Below, one piece after another: positions 30,117 to 43,303 of a stretch of DNA of 64,000 nucleotides; the stretch's first letter is position 1; every line of letters starts with the position of its first letter. The position numbers and the translations under genes are program-made. This stretch comes from Icerya purchasi. Lineage: Eukaryota; Arthropoda; Insecta; Hemiptera; Monophlebidae. The notes under the pieces were generated by a model. That model did not search any database. It was given only the letters and a program-made list of their open reading frames with translations, and was not told where the DNA came from. The stretch covers positions 298,200,464 to 298,264,463 of the forward strand of contig CM077116.1 of assembly GCA_039619475.1 (NCBI GenBank), given 5' to 3'.

Positions 30117-32990
30117 ATCTATATATTTACTCTTTGTTATTGTTGAATATTTTGACTGTGTACGATTTCATTACTATTTTTTTTTACTCCTATTACTGGT
30201 CTAACATAATGCTGCGAAAAAATAAAAAAAACAAAACAAAAGGAAGTACAATAGGCATAAACTTTTGTTTAGTAGTGACTCTACCTACAAAGTGGAAAAC
30301 AAAACAAACCTTTAGAAAAACCGATTTGTTTTAAAATAACTTATTTACTTAGGAAAAGTGACACTGCTATATTTCGAAAAGCAAAAGAAAAAGAAAAACA
30401 TGTTGATCTTTTAAATGTACCAATCAGCATAAAAAGCAGATGGTTTTTCTTGAATGATAATTTAAAAAGAAGCAATCAATAAACTACTATACACTCTGGT
30501 CATTCGGTCAATGTTCCTTGCTGGTGAGCCAAGAGAAAGAAAAAAAACATTTGCGAAATAACGGGGCGCGCAGCTCCACATAATCGGTAGACGAGTGTAT
30601 TTCTATCGCGATGTAGTGGCTCGTTTTTAAATTATCAATTCTTCAGAGTATTTCATTAGCGGAAACCCCCGCGATTTCGTAATTAATAAACCGTAACTAA
30701 GATCTTTTAGTTTTTGAAGGTTATTAATTAAGAAGTAGGGCGAATTGTTTCGTAATATTTTTAAGTGAAAACGTTTTTACGCAGAAAACAAAGTTGTTTA
30801 TTTTATTAATTGAACTTTGACGCAAGCAAAGTGTACAATAGTCTTATGTAAGTGAAAAAGCTAAAAATGAAAAAAAAAAGAAGCGTAAGAAAAAGAAAGG
30901 CGTTTCTTTCCGTCGAAGCTAATTTTCACCTCGTTATTTCTAAACTTTGCCACGATTAAACTTTAAAACACACAGTTCACCATCATCTCAGTTCTCGGAA
31001 GGGTAAAAGTGCTCCCCCTGGGTGCTAACAGTCGAGGTACGCAACAATCCGCTCTAGACTAGGTTAGTTGCCGGAAGCGAATATATGGGCGAAATACGCG
31101 ATATAGTGTTCTTTGACGTTCCGTTTGCGCGACATATAGCCCCCGTTTCGGAGATTAGATTTGATTTATGATCGGTTTCTGAAATGAACGAGGTGCGCAT
31201 TAATATGCTATCGAATCAAAGAACAGCTGAGGAATCCTTGGGGAAGGGGGGGGGGGGTGCTAATGAGTCACTCGATCGGTTCGAAATGAGCGCGTACCAC
31301 CGTTCATTATTGCCGTTTGTTCCGATACGTCCCGGTCGCGCGGAATTTTATTTTCTGAGCGGTAAGCCGCCTGCATGATGGAGCTACCGACCGAATTTAT
31401 CGCTGTTGTCGGATAAATTGCGAGCGAAGGAACCGAAAAATTTCAGCAAATTCCCTTTTCAGTGTCTGGGGGCGTTTGGAAATTTATGTTTTTCGCCGTT
31501 TATTATTATTCCGTTTTCGTTATCGCGCCGCGATGCATAAATCGGATTACGGATGCCGTCTTCGATTCTTATGTAAATTTTGTCGACCGTGTTCTTACAC
31601 GCATTGACCAGCATCATCGGTTGTTTTACAGCGTGCATAGCGCGCAAGAAGAATAAAAGATATGGTTCCCGTATGCGTGTCGATGGCGGCGCACGTTGGA
31701 ATTGTCGTGGTCGCAAAGGCGTACAGTGTGTGCAAAACCGGTGCGACGAGAGGACGAGGAAGAGACTTGTGTCAGTCGAGGCTATCGTTTGCCAAATACT
31801 CGCCACGTCGGTCGGAATATTTCTGTTTACTTAACAAAGCGTCGAAGGAATTCCGGCAAACCCCGCCTATCGTAAACTTTACCGTAGCGTTTCGCGCTAT
31901 GTCGTCAGGGTCGGGGCTAACGCTTAAAACGCTCCAGGCTTTTCAGCGAGAAAAACAGATAGGCGGCAATGTGAAATGTGCCGGGAAAGGACAAACGAGA
32001 GAAAGAGGGTCGAGCAAGAGAGTTTAAATATCGCGAAAGGCAGAGAGCTCTCTTTGAAGGTCTCGCCGCCACTTCATTATATCAGGCGGACCGGTACCCG
32101 TAAGCGCTTCATTCTGGAATTCGGCGCTAATGCGAAAGTTTGCGCTAATTGTCAGCATTGGCAAATTTTGACGTTGTCAACTTTGTTCGTTATTCCGCAG
32201 TTTCGGCTCTGTCTTATTATTTTTTTATTACTTTCTTTTCCCTCCATCCGGTCGACAATGTTTTAGCTCTAACCCGCTTTCTCATCCAGTACGATAATCA
32301 AATTATCGCCATAACGCGAATGGTAAACAATTTCCTTAATTACGCGACCACCTAATTAAACGCTTTTCCTTTTACTGCCTTCTTTTTATCTCTCTTTTGT
32401 CTACCCTTGCACGGTTTTTCTTACATTTTTTTTTCTTTTCTTACAAATTCTAATAAAATAGTTTTAATAAAGCAATATCCGAATAATGTAATATTCGATC
32501 GCGTAATTTACGTAAGTTTTGTCTTTTCTCTTTTCGAATTTGTTAACACGATGATAAATTCGAATCACTTTCTTTGATAACAGTTAATGTCGATGGAAAA
32601 TAGCATCTCGCTGCATCTAATATACTTTACATTATATATTTAATATTTACATTTATAAGCTTCGTTGTAGCATGTCAGTACGGTCTAGTTTCTCTGTCTA
32701 ATTGTCAAGACAATGAAGATTTAACGACGAAGCTAATCCGTACTTTATATTTATTTTATTCTTTGTTTCTTAATTTACAACCCCGAAATATTACAATGAA
32801 GTGTGCAAATACATATAATACAAGTGCCAGTGGTATTTATTTGTTTCAATATTAAAATTTCATTATTCACTTCTTAATACACACTAACAGCGTGTTATAA
32901 ATTTTATAACGACTGAGATTGTTTATGATTACGTCCTCAGAGATACCACGGCAGAATTTTAAGTTCCGTGAAAAATAACTGTACAGATAT
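30117..32990. other. No gene supported
   Basis: AT-rich to about 30,900, then a richer stretch (about 31,000-32,300) with many CpG and several overlapping frames of 64-121 codons on both strands. None has a recognisable domain or a clear splice structure. A G-run lies at 31,247-31,256. This could be intronic or regulatory host DNA. Confidence 0.4.
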
Positions 32991-32999
32991 AGGTACTAC

Positions 33000-33290
33000 A
33001 CTAGGTAATTGTTATATGCAATACTAGTGTAGACGCACTACTACGCTTGGAACTGATTGTTCGAATCGTTTGTTATTGCGATACAAATGCAGTCCCGTGT
33101 TTGTCTACCTACTACACATTAATTAGCGCGTATATGGTGCTATACGTGGTGGTTTGCTATTGCCTTCCACATGACTACTCTAGCGGTTAATCTAATTAAT
33201 TATTTTGTAACATCTGTCGTCGCCGACGATCGAACTCAAGACTTCTGTACCAGAAGTCGAGGAGTGCTGCAGCAACTAGGCTATCGTGAC
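33000..33290 (-). mobile_element. tRNA-derived SINE
   Basis: On the minus strand, 33,290-33,218 is a tRNA-like head. Box A is TAGCCTAGTTG (plus 33,273-33,283) and box B is GAGTTCGATCG (plus 33,227-33,237), spaced as in a tRNA gene. Downstream the body contains GTGGAAGGCAATAGCAAACC (plus about 33,145-33,169), a conserved block I recall from insect SINE and SINE-like repeats. The arms do not fold into a good cloverleaf, so this is not a working tRNA gene. The 3' end is uncertain. Confidence 0.6.
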
Positions 33291-35239
33291 TACTATATTA
33301 TATATACATACATACATATGTATATTAGTTAGGACGGCCTCTATTGAAAAATATGTCCCAATTTTATGTAACGTTTGTTATATTTTAGTTTTTACCAATT
33401 TACAAAAAGAAAGAGTTTATACGTTCGTCGCGTATGTTTTTTCTTTTTTTTATGTTTGTTCGTGCATAACTCATATTTATATAGACACCGATTTTACTGA
33501 TTCTTTGCAGACTATATTGCTAATTTAATAATACCATCGAAACGCAAAAAAAGGTATTATTTATATGTGTTGTAGTATGTTAAGTTGTTTCGGTAGTTTA
33601 ATAAAATTTATGGTTTAAATTATTGGTTGTATTTTTTTTTTTTCTATTATATCAAATTGGGACATTTTTTCGTTATAAAATCTAATGGTGGCCGGCGTAA
33701 GAATTACGTTGTAAATTTTGATCATTTTATACAGAGTATAGGAGATAAAGAGACAGAAATGTAAGCAAGCGGCTTCAAGAGACATAGCCCTTTCCGAGGC
33801 CAAAATTACCGAATTTTTATATATATATATATATATTTATTTTGGCTATATATAGGCCCATTTCTGGAAAGCCAATTCACGCTGTAAGATCCGTCCTCCA
33901 AACGTTCGGGTCTCACAGCGTTTTACCGTTTTTGACCGATTTTCATGATGTACAGATTACCACGTGCCTTTTGGCAAATTTTGGTGTGGGTCTCACAATG
34001 ACGATATACTTCTATGTATATATATATATATATATATATTTAGTTCGGCAGCTTTTAAGTAGAGAATGCTTTACAGATTGTTTAAATGCTTCGTGATTTA
34101 TGATGTCATACAGTTCTTGCAAAGCCCATCACTATGGCAACACTATATTTGTATATACAAACAGACTCGAGATATTGTAACGTTTACGTGAGATCCAGCA
34201 AGTACAACATTTCCACGTAATTTAAAAGATACATTACTGTAAAGATTACTAAAGAATGTTGCGAGACTAATCAAGTGGTCATTTAAACATATGACACTGG
34301 CACCTGATACTGTTTGATATACTTGATTAATATTACATGAAATACACATTGTAAAGTTTTAAATTATTTTATTATTTTAAAGGGTCGTAACGGTTTAAAA
34401 GACTGAAAATTCAATTTTAATAATATTTGCTATAAAAGATAAAATTTTTAAAATATACCAAGTGGGCAGTTAGACACACTGTTTACTTTTCATAAATTAT
34501 TCTGGTTTAGATTAAGTAACTATGACCAAAATACTTATATAATTAAGATGCGTAAATAATCAAAGTTGAAGCTTCATTTGCAAATTAATGAATAATAATA
34601 TCTTATTCCTCTGTCATGTTTAATAATAAGATATATTTTTGATAATGTAATAGAACTTAAAGAAATAATACTAAACATTCAATATATTCAAACTCTCACA
34701 TGCAAATTAAATTTGAATTTTGTATTTACACTTTTTTTGTCATGCAATTTATCCATTTAACCAGTATTGCCAATTAATTAGATTCATTTACGTGTATCTA
34801 AACTTTATATTTATTTTCTTTACTTTTTATTTGATCTTGTTTTTTTCATTATTGAGCTTGTTAGAAAGGACATTAACCCAACAACGTATGAAAATTAGGA
34901 TTAAAATAAGTAACACTTGAAGTGGTTTTCATTTTCCTCTAAATCATCAATTACTTTAATTTCATCAAATTCTTTCCTCTATATTGTTTTCTTTTTTTCG
35001 AGTGGTCTTTGACCACTTTAGACGTTTGATAAATATCTTGGCTTAACCTGACAATTGTATATAAAATTAGTTACCTAAAATGGTTAGCGATACTGTGTCA
35101 TTTTTTAATACATTTTAAAGAAATATAATATGAAATAGGAACAGAATCAAAAGTTCTCTTTTTTCTTTTCATCTAAATTTTGTCAACAGAGAGCATTGGT
35201 CCAACAAATGCATGAAACAAACGAAACAAGTTGAAAATA
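33291..35239. other. No gene seen; AT microsatellites
   Basis: Very AT-rich. (TA)n tracts lie at about 33,817-33,837 and 34,016-34,040. No coding frame with a domain was found. Confidence 0.6.
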
Positions 35240-35620
35240 ATTGTTTTTCATTTGATGTGGAACTAATGAAAACTTCTAAAATAGGAATAACTGAGATGAT
35301 AAGTAAAGAAAGAACATGAAAGGCATTATTATACAGAGCAGGAAGATTAAGTCTTACGAGTTGAGAATTAAATAAATCACGTTCAAGGGATAGACTGGAA
35401 CATCCAAAAAATATGTGATCTCTATCACAAACATAATAGGAATTATCCGGATATATGTATTATACAAAAGCTAGATTTAGTCAAGACAAAGTGTACTAGA
35501 GAAGAATGAAAATAGCTGATGAGAGAAATGAAGGCAAGGCAGTTTAGTATCTATAGATCGGCAGACGAGAGGAATAACAAAATCAAGTGCTTAGCGCCAG
35601 GATGGTAACCAATAAAGTTC
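35240..35620 (-). pseudogene. LINE ORF2 C-terminal fragment
   Basis: The minus strand reads YYVCDRDHIFFGCSSLSLER, then a LVRLNLPALYN stretch and VIPILEVFISS. This matches FVCDANHIFLECPSISSER, LLRLGLPTPYS and VIPLLASFVCS at the end of the intact LINE at 62,580-62,750. The Cys-Asp-x-x-His finger is preserved. The frames upstream are broken and no poly(A) tail remains. Confidence 0.65.
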
Positions 35621-36699
35621 ATCTGAGGTGCGATTATTGCTGATTAAAATAGGTTTGGAAATTTATTTATTTTTTTTCCCGATTAATTACGATGGTTTAA
35701 CAAAATTTAATAATTTTAATTATATTTGAAAATTTCTGCATACACAAAAATATTTCAAAAAAACAACTTAACATTATACGATATATTTTGATAAATGTTT
35801 GAACCCCAATATTTACCATTCATATATTTTTATACAAATGATGCTAATTAGAGTCCAATATTAAATTTGTCTAGAAATTATGTAATTAATATGCGATTAA
35901 AATTTATTCAATGAACTGTTAATTTGCAAAGTCGTCAGTATAAAGCTTGATATGAAAAAATTCATTATTAGTTTAAACAGCAAATTAAACACTATGACTC
36001 TTCCCCTAATGCAAAACAAATAATTTTGTTTTCAAAATCATTGAAGCTTTTGGACCTATTTCCTTTTTTTATATAAAAATCCAATTTATTATTGCTGACT
36101 AGTAAACTCTTTAACCAATGATTTACTAATGTCTCAGCGAATTTTTCAATCTTTCTTTGATTTAACCACATAGCTACAGAGACAATGAAATAAAAAAATT
36201 TAAAACAGATTAAATGAATAAAGCACAAAAACAATATTTAGAAAAATTATGATGAAAATCGTTCTAGGATGAAGTCGTTGAAAAAAAGAAAAAATAAAGT
36301 TATTAAAAGTTTACTTTGATGTAGTGTATTAAAGTTAATTTCTTTTCGAAAATCTTGTGTGGTGTTTTTGCTAAATGAGACCAAAATATTTCAATCCGTC
36401 ACTAACAAAAACATACATGTAATTTTAAATATGTATGAATAATAAACTTCCCAGTTTTTGCTAAATTAAAAATTAAATCTGGTCGGATTTTCATAGTAAG
36501 CAACAATAAAAAATTCTGCATGTAAAAAATCGCAAACACAAAATTTATGAAAAAAACTTCAAATTTCCACGTTATTCGCAGAAGTATCAGTACATATATA
36601 TGTCTTTGAGATTTAATATATTCAAAAAAATAGCTACCGTGTAGAATTATTTTTGTAAGTAAGAAAGAATAAATCTCGAAACGTACCGTTAATTTTTAA
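35621..36699. other. No gene seen
   Basis: Very AT-rich sequence without recognisable frames or repeats. Confidence 0.6.
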
Positions 36700-36718
36700 A
36701 TTTTATTTTTATTTTGTA

Positions 36719-37416
36719 TTATCTATCATCATTTACAACATTCGAATTAACAGTATTGCAAGTTATAGATAATAATGGACGATGGCTGCTGTAATATGCT
36801 ATGTATTCACGTGTTTCGAGATGATCGATGTAACGAGAGAATACGGCATCAATTATTTTTCTGCTTCGTGAAGTGGATATGGCGAGGTCGTTGTTTAGTT
36901 GTAATCCTAACTGGGTTTGCATAAATCCAATAAATTCCGGTCAGTAAGGTCCTCTTAAATCCAAATTAAAATCTGCACTAACGAGCATCGGTATATCGTG
37001 ATAATTATGTTTTTCAGGTACCTTTAATTTAGGACTGTACGCCATAAGATTTAAGACGATCAATTGTTGAATTTTCTCAAACGATGTATTCCGTGAGATA
37101 TAAACTGATGCGAATTGATTGTTGTCTCGACCGAGCAAAATTCGCCCACACCGTCACGACATGTCGCGATTTGATCCACGCTCATATTATTTTGATCAAA
37201 CTTCCGTAAATCGTTTTTAATATTGTTAGACTGCAATGCGTCGGAAACAGTTATGTTTTCGCAAATGGCGACACCGCCAGAACGAATGGTATTCCTTTTA
37301 AATTGAGTGCGAAATCCTGGTATTTCAACAGAACAATCGTTTTCTATCCACGTTTCAGACAAGGCAAGAAATTTACATCGCGGATTAATCGCTAGTTGAA
37401 TCGAGCAAGTGTGCAT
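36719..37416 (-). pseudogene. Helentron-type endonuclease domain (decayed)
   Basis: Broken minus-strand frames form an apurinic-type endonuclease/exonuclease/phosphatase domain. In order they are FLALSETWIE and RSGGVAICE (37,260-37,380), then VYISRNTSFEKIQQLI, PMLVSADFNLDL (about 36,950-36,995), TSRSRKIIDAVFSRYI and YYSSHRPLLSI (about 36,740-36,870). In active enzymes the block is GDFN with a Glu in SETW and a C-terminal S/D-H pair. Here GDFN has become ADFN. The domain follows helicase motifs on the same strand (37,590-38,020), the order known from Helentrons (Helitron2 elements with a C-terminal endonuclease). Frameshifts and stops make it a pseudogene. Confidence 0.65.
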
Positions 37417-37589
37417 TTAGCGATTGAGTGTTGAATGTACACAACGAGAGCGGCGTGGAATCCGTCTGCGTAGAACGATTGAGAAAATTCCGGCACTGAT
37501 CGTCTACCGTTTGTAAATGATGTCGTTCGAGACGAGTAAACTCGTTCCTTTAAGGATCTCGATTCAGTTCTCCGCGCTGGCGATAGAAT

Positions 37590-38210
37590 GTGTGATCACA
37601 CCATCGTGATTCATTAGGAATAGTCCAGCGAAGTGACGCGAGAAAGGGCTACATAAATGGGCTGCTGTTCGTGATGCTGTACTCGTAAATGAGCGTGTGT
37701 AGCGCCTTGTGATTTGTGTATAGTAGTTGCACAGGCTTCGACACGGGAGGACTTTTATAAGTAACGATTTTACTGTTTGTTTGCACGTTGCAAGTACGTT
37801 GAGTTATCGGTATCCACGAATGATCCATGTTCGGATTTGCAAGTGCGTGTGCCTGGGCTTTTGAGCGCAGTAAACGGTCGATTTTTGAATGGTTGAAAGC
37901 AGAATCGTTTTATGGCACTTGTTTCCATGTTGCGTTCGATGTAGCGTAAAGTGCCGATTGCGCCGTTGAAGAGACCATCTAGCATGTCAATATTCGCTCT
38001 GATCATATACGGTTTACCAATTTGAAGGCGAACGATCTTGCCTTTATGTGATTCCTGCGGCGAATCGGCCATTGATTTTGGTTCTACATTGCAAACTTTT
38101 CGTTTTTTATTCATTTGCCGTTGTCGCCACTCACGGCTTCGTTCGGCACCACTCTTCGAAGCTGGTTTATTCAAATCGATGAATCGAAAGAAACGCTTCA
38201 AACTTCTCAT
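37590..38210 (-). pseudogene. Helitron (PIF1-like) helicase C-terminal motifs
   Basis: The minus strand reads LQIGKPYMIRANIDMLDGLF with NGAIGTLRYIE following (about 37,940-38,030). This is the signature of PIF1/Helitron helicases (LKIGAPVM...NID...DGLVNGxxGxL). It then reads ATTIHKSQGATHAHL (37,689-37,735) and IYVALSRVTSL (about 37,627-37,667), helicase motifs V and VI. The frames are broken between motifs. The upstream part carries a basic ERSREWRQRQMNKKRK stretch. It is fused almost directly to the C-terminal helicase part, so the Rep nuclease and helicase motifs I-IV are missing. It is an internally deleted rolling-circle element. Confidence 0.7.
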
Positions 38211-38335
38211 TTTCGATAGTGTTGGAACCGAAATGTGTTTCCTTCATGAACTGAAGGAATTCAATGCTGTTCTAAAATTCCTCGTCCCTCTGGCGTTTAC
38301 GTGATTCTTGCGTCGAATCGGACATTGATTTTGAT
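38047..38335 (+). repeat. 33-bp direct repeat flanking a 220-bp segment
   Basis: GTGATTC(C/T)TGCG(G/T)CGAATCGG starts near 38,047 and again near 38,300, each followed by ATTGATTTTG. It lies at the upstream edge of the Helitron remnant and suggests a local duplication. Confidence 0.55.
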
Positions 38336-38344
38336 TATCTATTA

Positions 38345-41300
38345 TTATTTTTTATTTTTTACGAGTCACGAAGTTGAATATAATTTACACATAAATTAAA
38401 TCGAGTGAACAGTCAATTACGTAAAAATTACGTATCGAATTGCCTAGCAAAAATTAAATCGCCACGTACCATTGCAAGTGCTGGGTTTTTAATTCTAAAT
38501 TTTGAGAATTGTCGCGCAAAACCTTCAGACAGCAAGAAAAAAGTTTTACAAAATTATCTGTGGAATGTTAAAATGTTTTACGAAATTAGAAAGAGAACGT
38601 TGCGTTTTTCGTTTCGTTGCGTTTTTTAGGTTGACCCCCAGCCCAAAGACATATATATGTCAAAATGCGAAAAAAAACTGATTTGAGTCTCGTAGCGTTA
38701 AGAGGAAAACTGCAGTGATAGCATCTGCCGAATAGTATCATGCGGCAACAATGTCCGACTTCGTAGAGTCTGTATAAAATCTTAGGGGGTCTCGCATGTA
38801 AGAGTCTACCTCCCGGGTCTCGTATAATACATTATAGAACGGCAAAATTTGTAAATTTTATTTTTAAATTTAGCTTACCTCTCTACGGTTCCTATGATTC
38901 ACACGAATAATTACATTACAAAAAACATAATTTTGTTATTCCAGCACTTTAAATAAGCCCGGGTTCCAGTAGATGAATAGTGAATTCTAACTATCTTTTT
39001 TCTCGATCTTTTTATATGCGCCTCCATTAACATCGATTTCGACAACTTAATCATTTCTTGCCGACAACAGAACGGCGAACGCGCACACACACACACACAT
39101 TTTCTCTCTCACCACATACTTAATATTTCTTCTAGGTATTAAACACGTATTAGTCTTAATGATATTCTCTACTGTACACATCACAATACACTCTTGATGC
39201 AACATCGGGAAATTAAGTGCAACGATCTCTGACTGAGGCATGTAAGATTGAAGTATATAAAGGCAATCACTAATTTGTCGTCAATAGGTTGCTGCTCAGG
39301 GCGCACCCTTATTTTCCGAGAACCACCGGTAACCGGTTCAGAGTATTTTCTGAAAGCCCACCTGCTTTTACGGAATGAGTTTTTTCTTACAATGCCCGAG
39401 TTCCGAAGTGAAAAACAGTTCGACTGGTCATAATCAATCGAATCTGTACTAATTCCATCAGCTAGAAACGATTCTGTTAAACCTGTTTTTTGTAAGCTTT
39501 TTTGAGCTATCTGTAATAAGAATTACGACCGTTATGATTAGTGCTGCAGAGACGAGACCAACCTGCGATCTGCAATTAAATGTAACATTTGAAGCGCTAC
39601 AAACGTATTTTCAAGCGAGCTAACAATTTCTGCCGAAAATGAGAGAACTACGAATTTCTTTCACTTCGGATACTGAGCGAAAATAAATGATGATAGAGCT
39701 AACAGCATGACCAGCCTATTTCGCCTACTCGGTAATTATTATAAATAATTCGACGACTGCCTTCTCGCGAGTCATTTAAAATCAAATGTAACATTGTGTA
39801 TGTTTGAATTCACAGTTTTTCAGATCAAAAAAATCTTTTCTAATTGTCAGTGTACACGGACATTATAAAATATAATGTCCGTGTATATGACAGTAGTGAT
39901 AGCGATGTCTAGGAATTTCATAAATAAGTAGACAACGATTTTTATAAGTATCACGGAAATACAGCGCTCGTACAATGGGTAGAAAAAGTCCGAGGCGGCT
40001 ATTTGAATATAAATAAAATAGTCAGTCGAATTTACTTTTCGGAAAAGTGCCAAATTTCCCTTCCCCTTTTTTTCTTCCGAATTTACTTATTTAGTTTCCT
40101 GATTGTTTCCGCGTTCTCGTAAAAAAAAAAGAAATTTTCTCATCTTTCTCTGTTTACTGTTTTCATACGTAAGAACATTTTTTTAATCTGTTCGTCGCTA
40201 AATCAAATTGCATCGAGTTTTCCATCATCCGACACAATTATTGTATGTAGTAACTTTAATTTGCATGTTATACGTTGCTATAAGACAAATGACGAACATA
40301 ATCGATTAATAATTGGTAACGTCGCTCTTTGACAAAAGTAATTAATTTTTTTTTCTTTCTATCTTTTTTGATTGATAACAAATCGATTTCGATAGTAAAT
40401 GTTCACAAAATCGCACAAACGTTTAGAACTTAATTAAGAGCAATTTCGCAGCCTCGGCTGATACCATCGCGGTACCTTCAAACGAGTGGGTGATTAGTTT
40501 TCCGTTATAATAGCTGTTTTCTAAACGTTAACGTTCGTAGTAATTTCTGAAATGCGGAAACTGGAAATAAGAGTAATTTCGTACTTGGCTAAGTTGAAAA
40601 TATTTCACTACGATAATAATAATAGTACCGAGTTGAATATTATTACGGGGCGGAAAGTTCTATAAGATGTTGATGATGCGATGATTAATCTTCCAGAAAT
40701 ATTTGCATACTGATCGACACCGTCACCATAAATCACGGTTGATGAATGAATTAAAGCTACTTTTTTCGTTACCACATTCGCAATGCCATCTCTTGCCGGT
40801 TTCAGTTCAATATATTTAGTTTCCTTTTGTTGGAGTACAGCCAGATCGTATCCTATTCACTGTCTCCTGAATAGGTTACTTTTGATCTGTAACCGCTGTA
40901 ACTTTTTCCTGCTCGCTCATCACACTGCAGACTGTTCACGGATACTAAAAGTCGTGCAATCGTTTCGATCTTTCCTACTGCCAGCTTTTTGCCTTAGTAC
41001 TAATCGAAGCAATGCCCGGTTCATATGGCGACCGTACCCGTACCAGGTAGATGTATCTCGCAACTGATATTCACAATGGCAATCCTGCAGTGCACATTAC
41101 TTTAGCATTTGTTCCCTGTGAGTTTCTAAATAATTCCATTTCCAGTTAAAGTCTGTCTTTTTGCTTTTCCATAATGGCGCTCAGTAGGCTTTTGTTCAAT
41201 GCTACTCTTGAGTAATGGACCAGAATTTTACTTCCTACCGTCTATTTCGTTTTACTCACTGTGTCTCGCGGCAGATCTGGCCTTTGTTAGTTTCAGGGTT

Positions 41301-41680
41301 AGTCAATTTTGTGCGTAATACGCGTCCAGTTAGTCCGTCATTTCTGTCAGAGTAGTTTCTGTTACTTCAAGCTTTAACAGTTTATTTCGTTTTGTGTCCT
41401 ATACAGTCGTATCGGTATTGTAGCTAGAGTTAAACGATCTCTTTCTGGTATATTATGATTTTTTTGAAAAATATAAACCTTAATACCGTAGCGAGCTTTG
41501 ACTAAAACTTAATGAAAAAAATTCACGAATTCATTGTGTTAAAAATCATATCCTAAGAGATGGTAGGGAAAAAAGTACGCACCCGGTTTCAATGAACTGT
41601 ACGAAAATTTATGCGGTAAATTTGAAAAAGCAGCTGACTTAGGACTGCGAACGAACAGAGACGGAAGAAATGGATAGATA
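38345..41680. other. No gene seen; a few simple repeats
   Basis: AT-rich non-coding sequence. It includes GACATATATATGTC (38,648-38,661), an (AC)n tract (about 39,083-39,099) and the hairpin at 39,853-39,885. Frames of up to 94 codons show no domain. Confidence 0.5.
39853..39885. repeat. Perfect 15-bp stem hairpin
   Basis: TACACGGACATTATA, three-base loop AAA, then the exact reverse complement. It is the tightest small hairpin noticed outside the mobile elements. Confidence 0.8.
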
Positions 41681-41681
41681 G

Positions 41682-43303
41682 AATTTTCCTAGACAGTCGT
41701 TTATCCTTTCGCGAACATATTTCCTACCTATATACTTCCTGTCTTAAGAGAACTAATTTATTAAAGGCTCTTTCTCCACACAAATGGGGTGGCGACCCCA
41801 GTGTTCTTCTTATTCTATATAAATCTACTATTCGTTCCAAACTTGATTATTGTTCCTTCATTTATGGCAATGCTCCTAAATATCTTCTTTCCAAACTCGA
41901 TAAAGTCCAAAATTCATGTCTTCGTCTTTGCCTCGGTGTTCTGAAATCTGAAATCCTCCCCCATTCCTGCAGTACTTTCAGAAGCCAACATTCATCCTTT
42001 ACACATTCGTAGATCCTTTCTTGGGGATCGCTTCCTCATAAAACGTCTTCCTATTAAGTCTTCTAAATTAGTTTCTGCCTATTCCTACATCCTGGCCAAT
42101 TGGCGATTTTCTCCCCTGAAGATTCCTATTCTTTCTCATGTCTCTCGACGCCTTGCTCCTTATTCTTCATTTATCTACACATATCATAAACTCCCGTTCT
42201 TTACATTCAGCTTTATAGATTTTTTATATCCTCCTAATTTTTGTTTTTCCTTCCTTCTCATACTAAATGTTCACCTTCTATCGCTTTAAGCGAGTACAAC
42301 GGAGCTTTGAGGTCTCTATTTCCTTCTTCGTCTGTCCTCTTTACGGATCGTTCCAAAAGCGATGAGGGGGTCGGAGCTTCCTTTCTTATTTCTTCTCTTC
42401 CACACTACGAACTTTATAAACTTCCTTCCTTCTGTTCCATTTTCACTGCAGAATCGTATGCAATACTCCGTGCAGTTCTGTTCATTGCACTTTCCTCCTA
42501 TAATAATAAATACCTTATTTGTTCTGACTCCATGAGCGTCTTGCAGACTATATCCTCCCCTTTTCCATCCTCTTCATGCGACTACATTATCCTTTCCATT
42601 CGTTCCTTAATTGCAAATCTCTTCTTAGTTCGTTCCATTCAAATCGATCTTCTTTGGATTCCCAGTCATAGCGGCATCGCAGGCAACAATCTAGTTGACT
42701 CGTTTGCTCGCTCTGCTTCCTATAACGGCAAATTTGTCAATAAATTTCCTGCCAATAATATCCTCTTACCATCCAAACGAGCACACCTCAAATCATGATC
42801 GGATACCTACATTACCTCCTTTTCCAATCCTCATTCCTTTTACAAACTCTTGCAACCTCTTCCTTCATCACGTTCCTGGTTTGCTGATTTCCCTGGTTTC
42901 GGCCGTTCCGTTATTTCCTCCATAACACGTCTTCGTCTCAACCATAATTGTCTTCCTTCGTCTCTCTTTCGTTTTTCTATTGTTTCTTCCCCATACTGTA
43001 ATTTTCATCCCTCGGATCATGACTGTGTTGTTGATGCAAATCATATCCTTTTTGAATGCTCTCTTCTTGTGCAGCAGTGTTCCCTCCTCTACACTAAGCT
43101 TCTCCACCTAAAACTACCTACTCCTTTTTGTGCTTCCTACATACTTTCCTTTCCTTCACCAGATGTTGTTCCAATCTTAGCGGAGTTCATTTCCTCTATT
43201 TCTTTATATATCAAAATTTAATCCTGTTTTCGTAATTCTTTGATGATGGGTCATTTGCCCTTGGTTGGCGTTCCCAAAAAAAAAAAAAAAAAAAAAAAAA
43301 AAA
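41682..43303 (+). mobile_element. 5'-truncated LINE, sister of 28,342-29,995
   Basis: Starts after the RT catalytic site (the sequence after GTCGTTTATCCTTTCGCG matches 29,380-29,410 inverted) and ends in a poly(A) tail at 43,275-43,303. It keeps the RNase H domain: FTDRSKSDEGVGASF (TDG is TDR), AESYAILRAVLFI, CSDSMSVLQTI and LLWIPSHSGIAGNNLVDSFA. One frameshift near 42,790 then leads to the C-terminal finger CNFHPSDHDCVVDANHILFE. It is nearly identical to the minus-strand copy, so both come from a recently active source. Confidence 0.85.

Noticed and set aside
31184..32360. Host coding exons in the G+C-richer stretch
   Set aside because: There are many overlapping frames on both strands with no domain, splice pattern or preferred strand.
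33218..33290. Functional tRNA gene
   Set aside because: The boxes are present, but the acceptor and anticodon arms do not pair properly, and the downstream SINE body argues for a retroposon.
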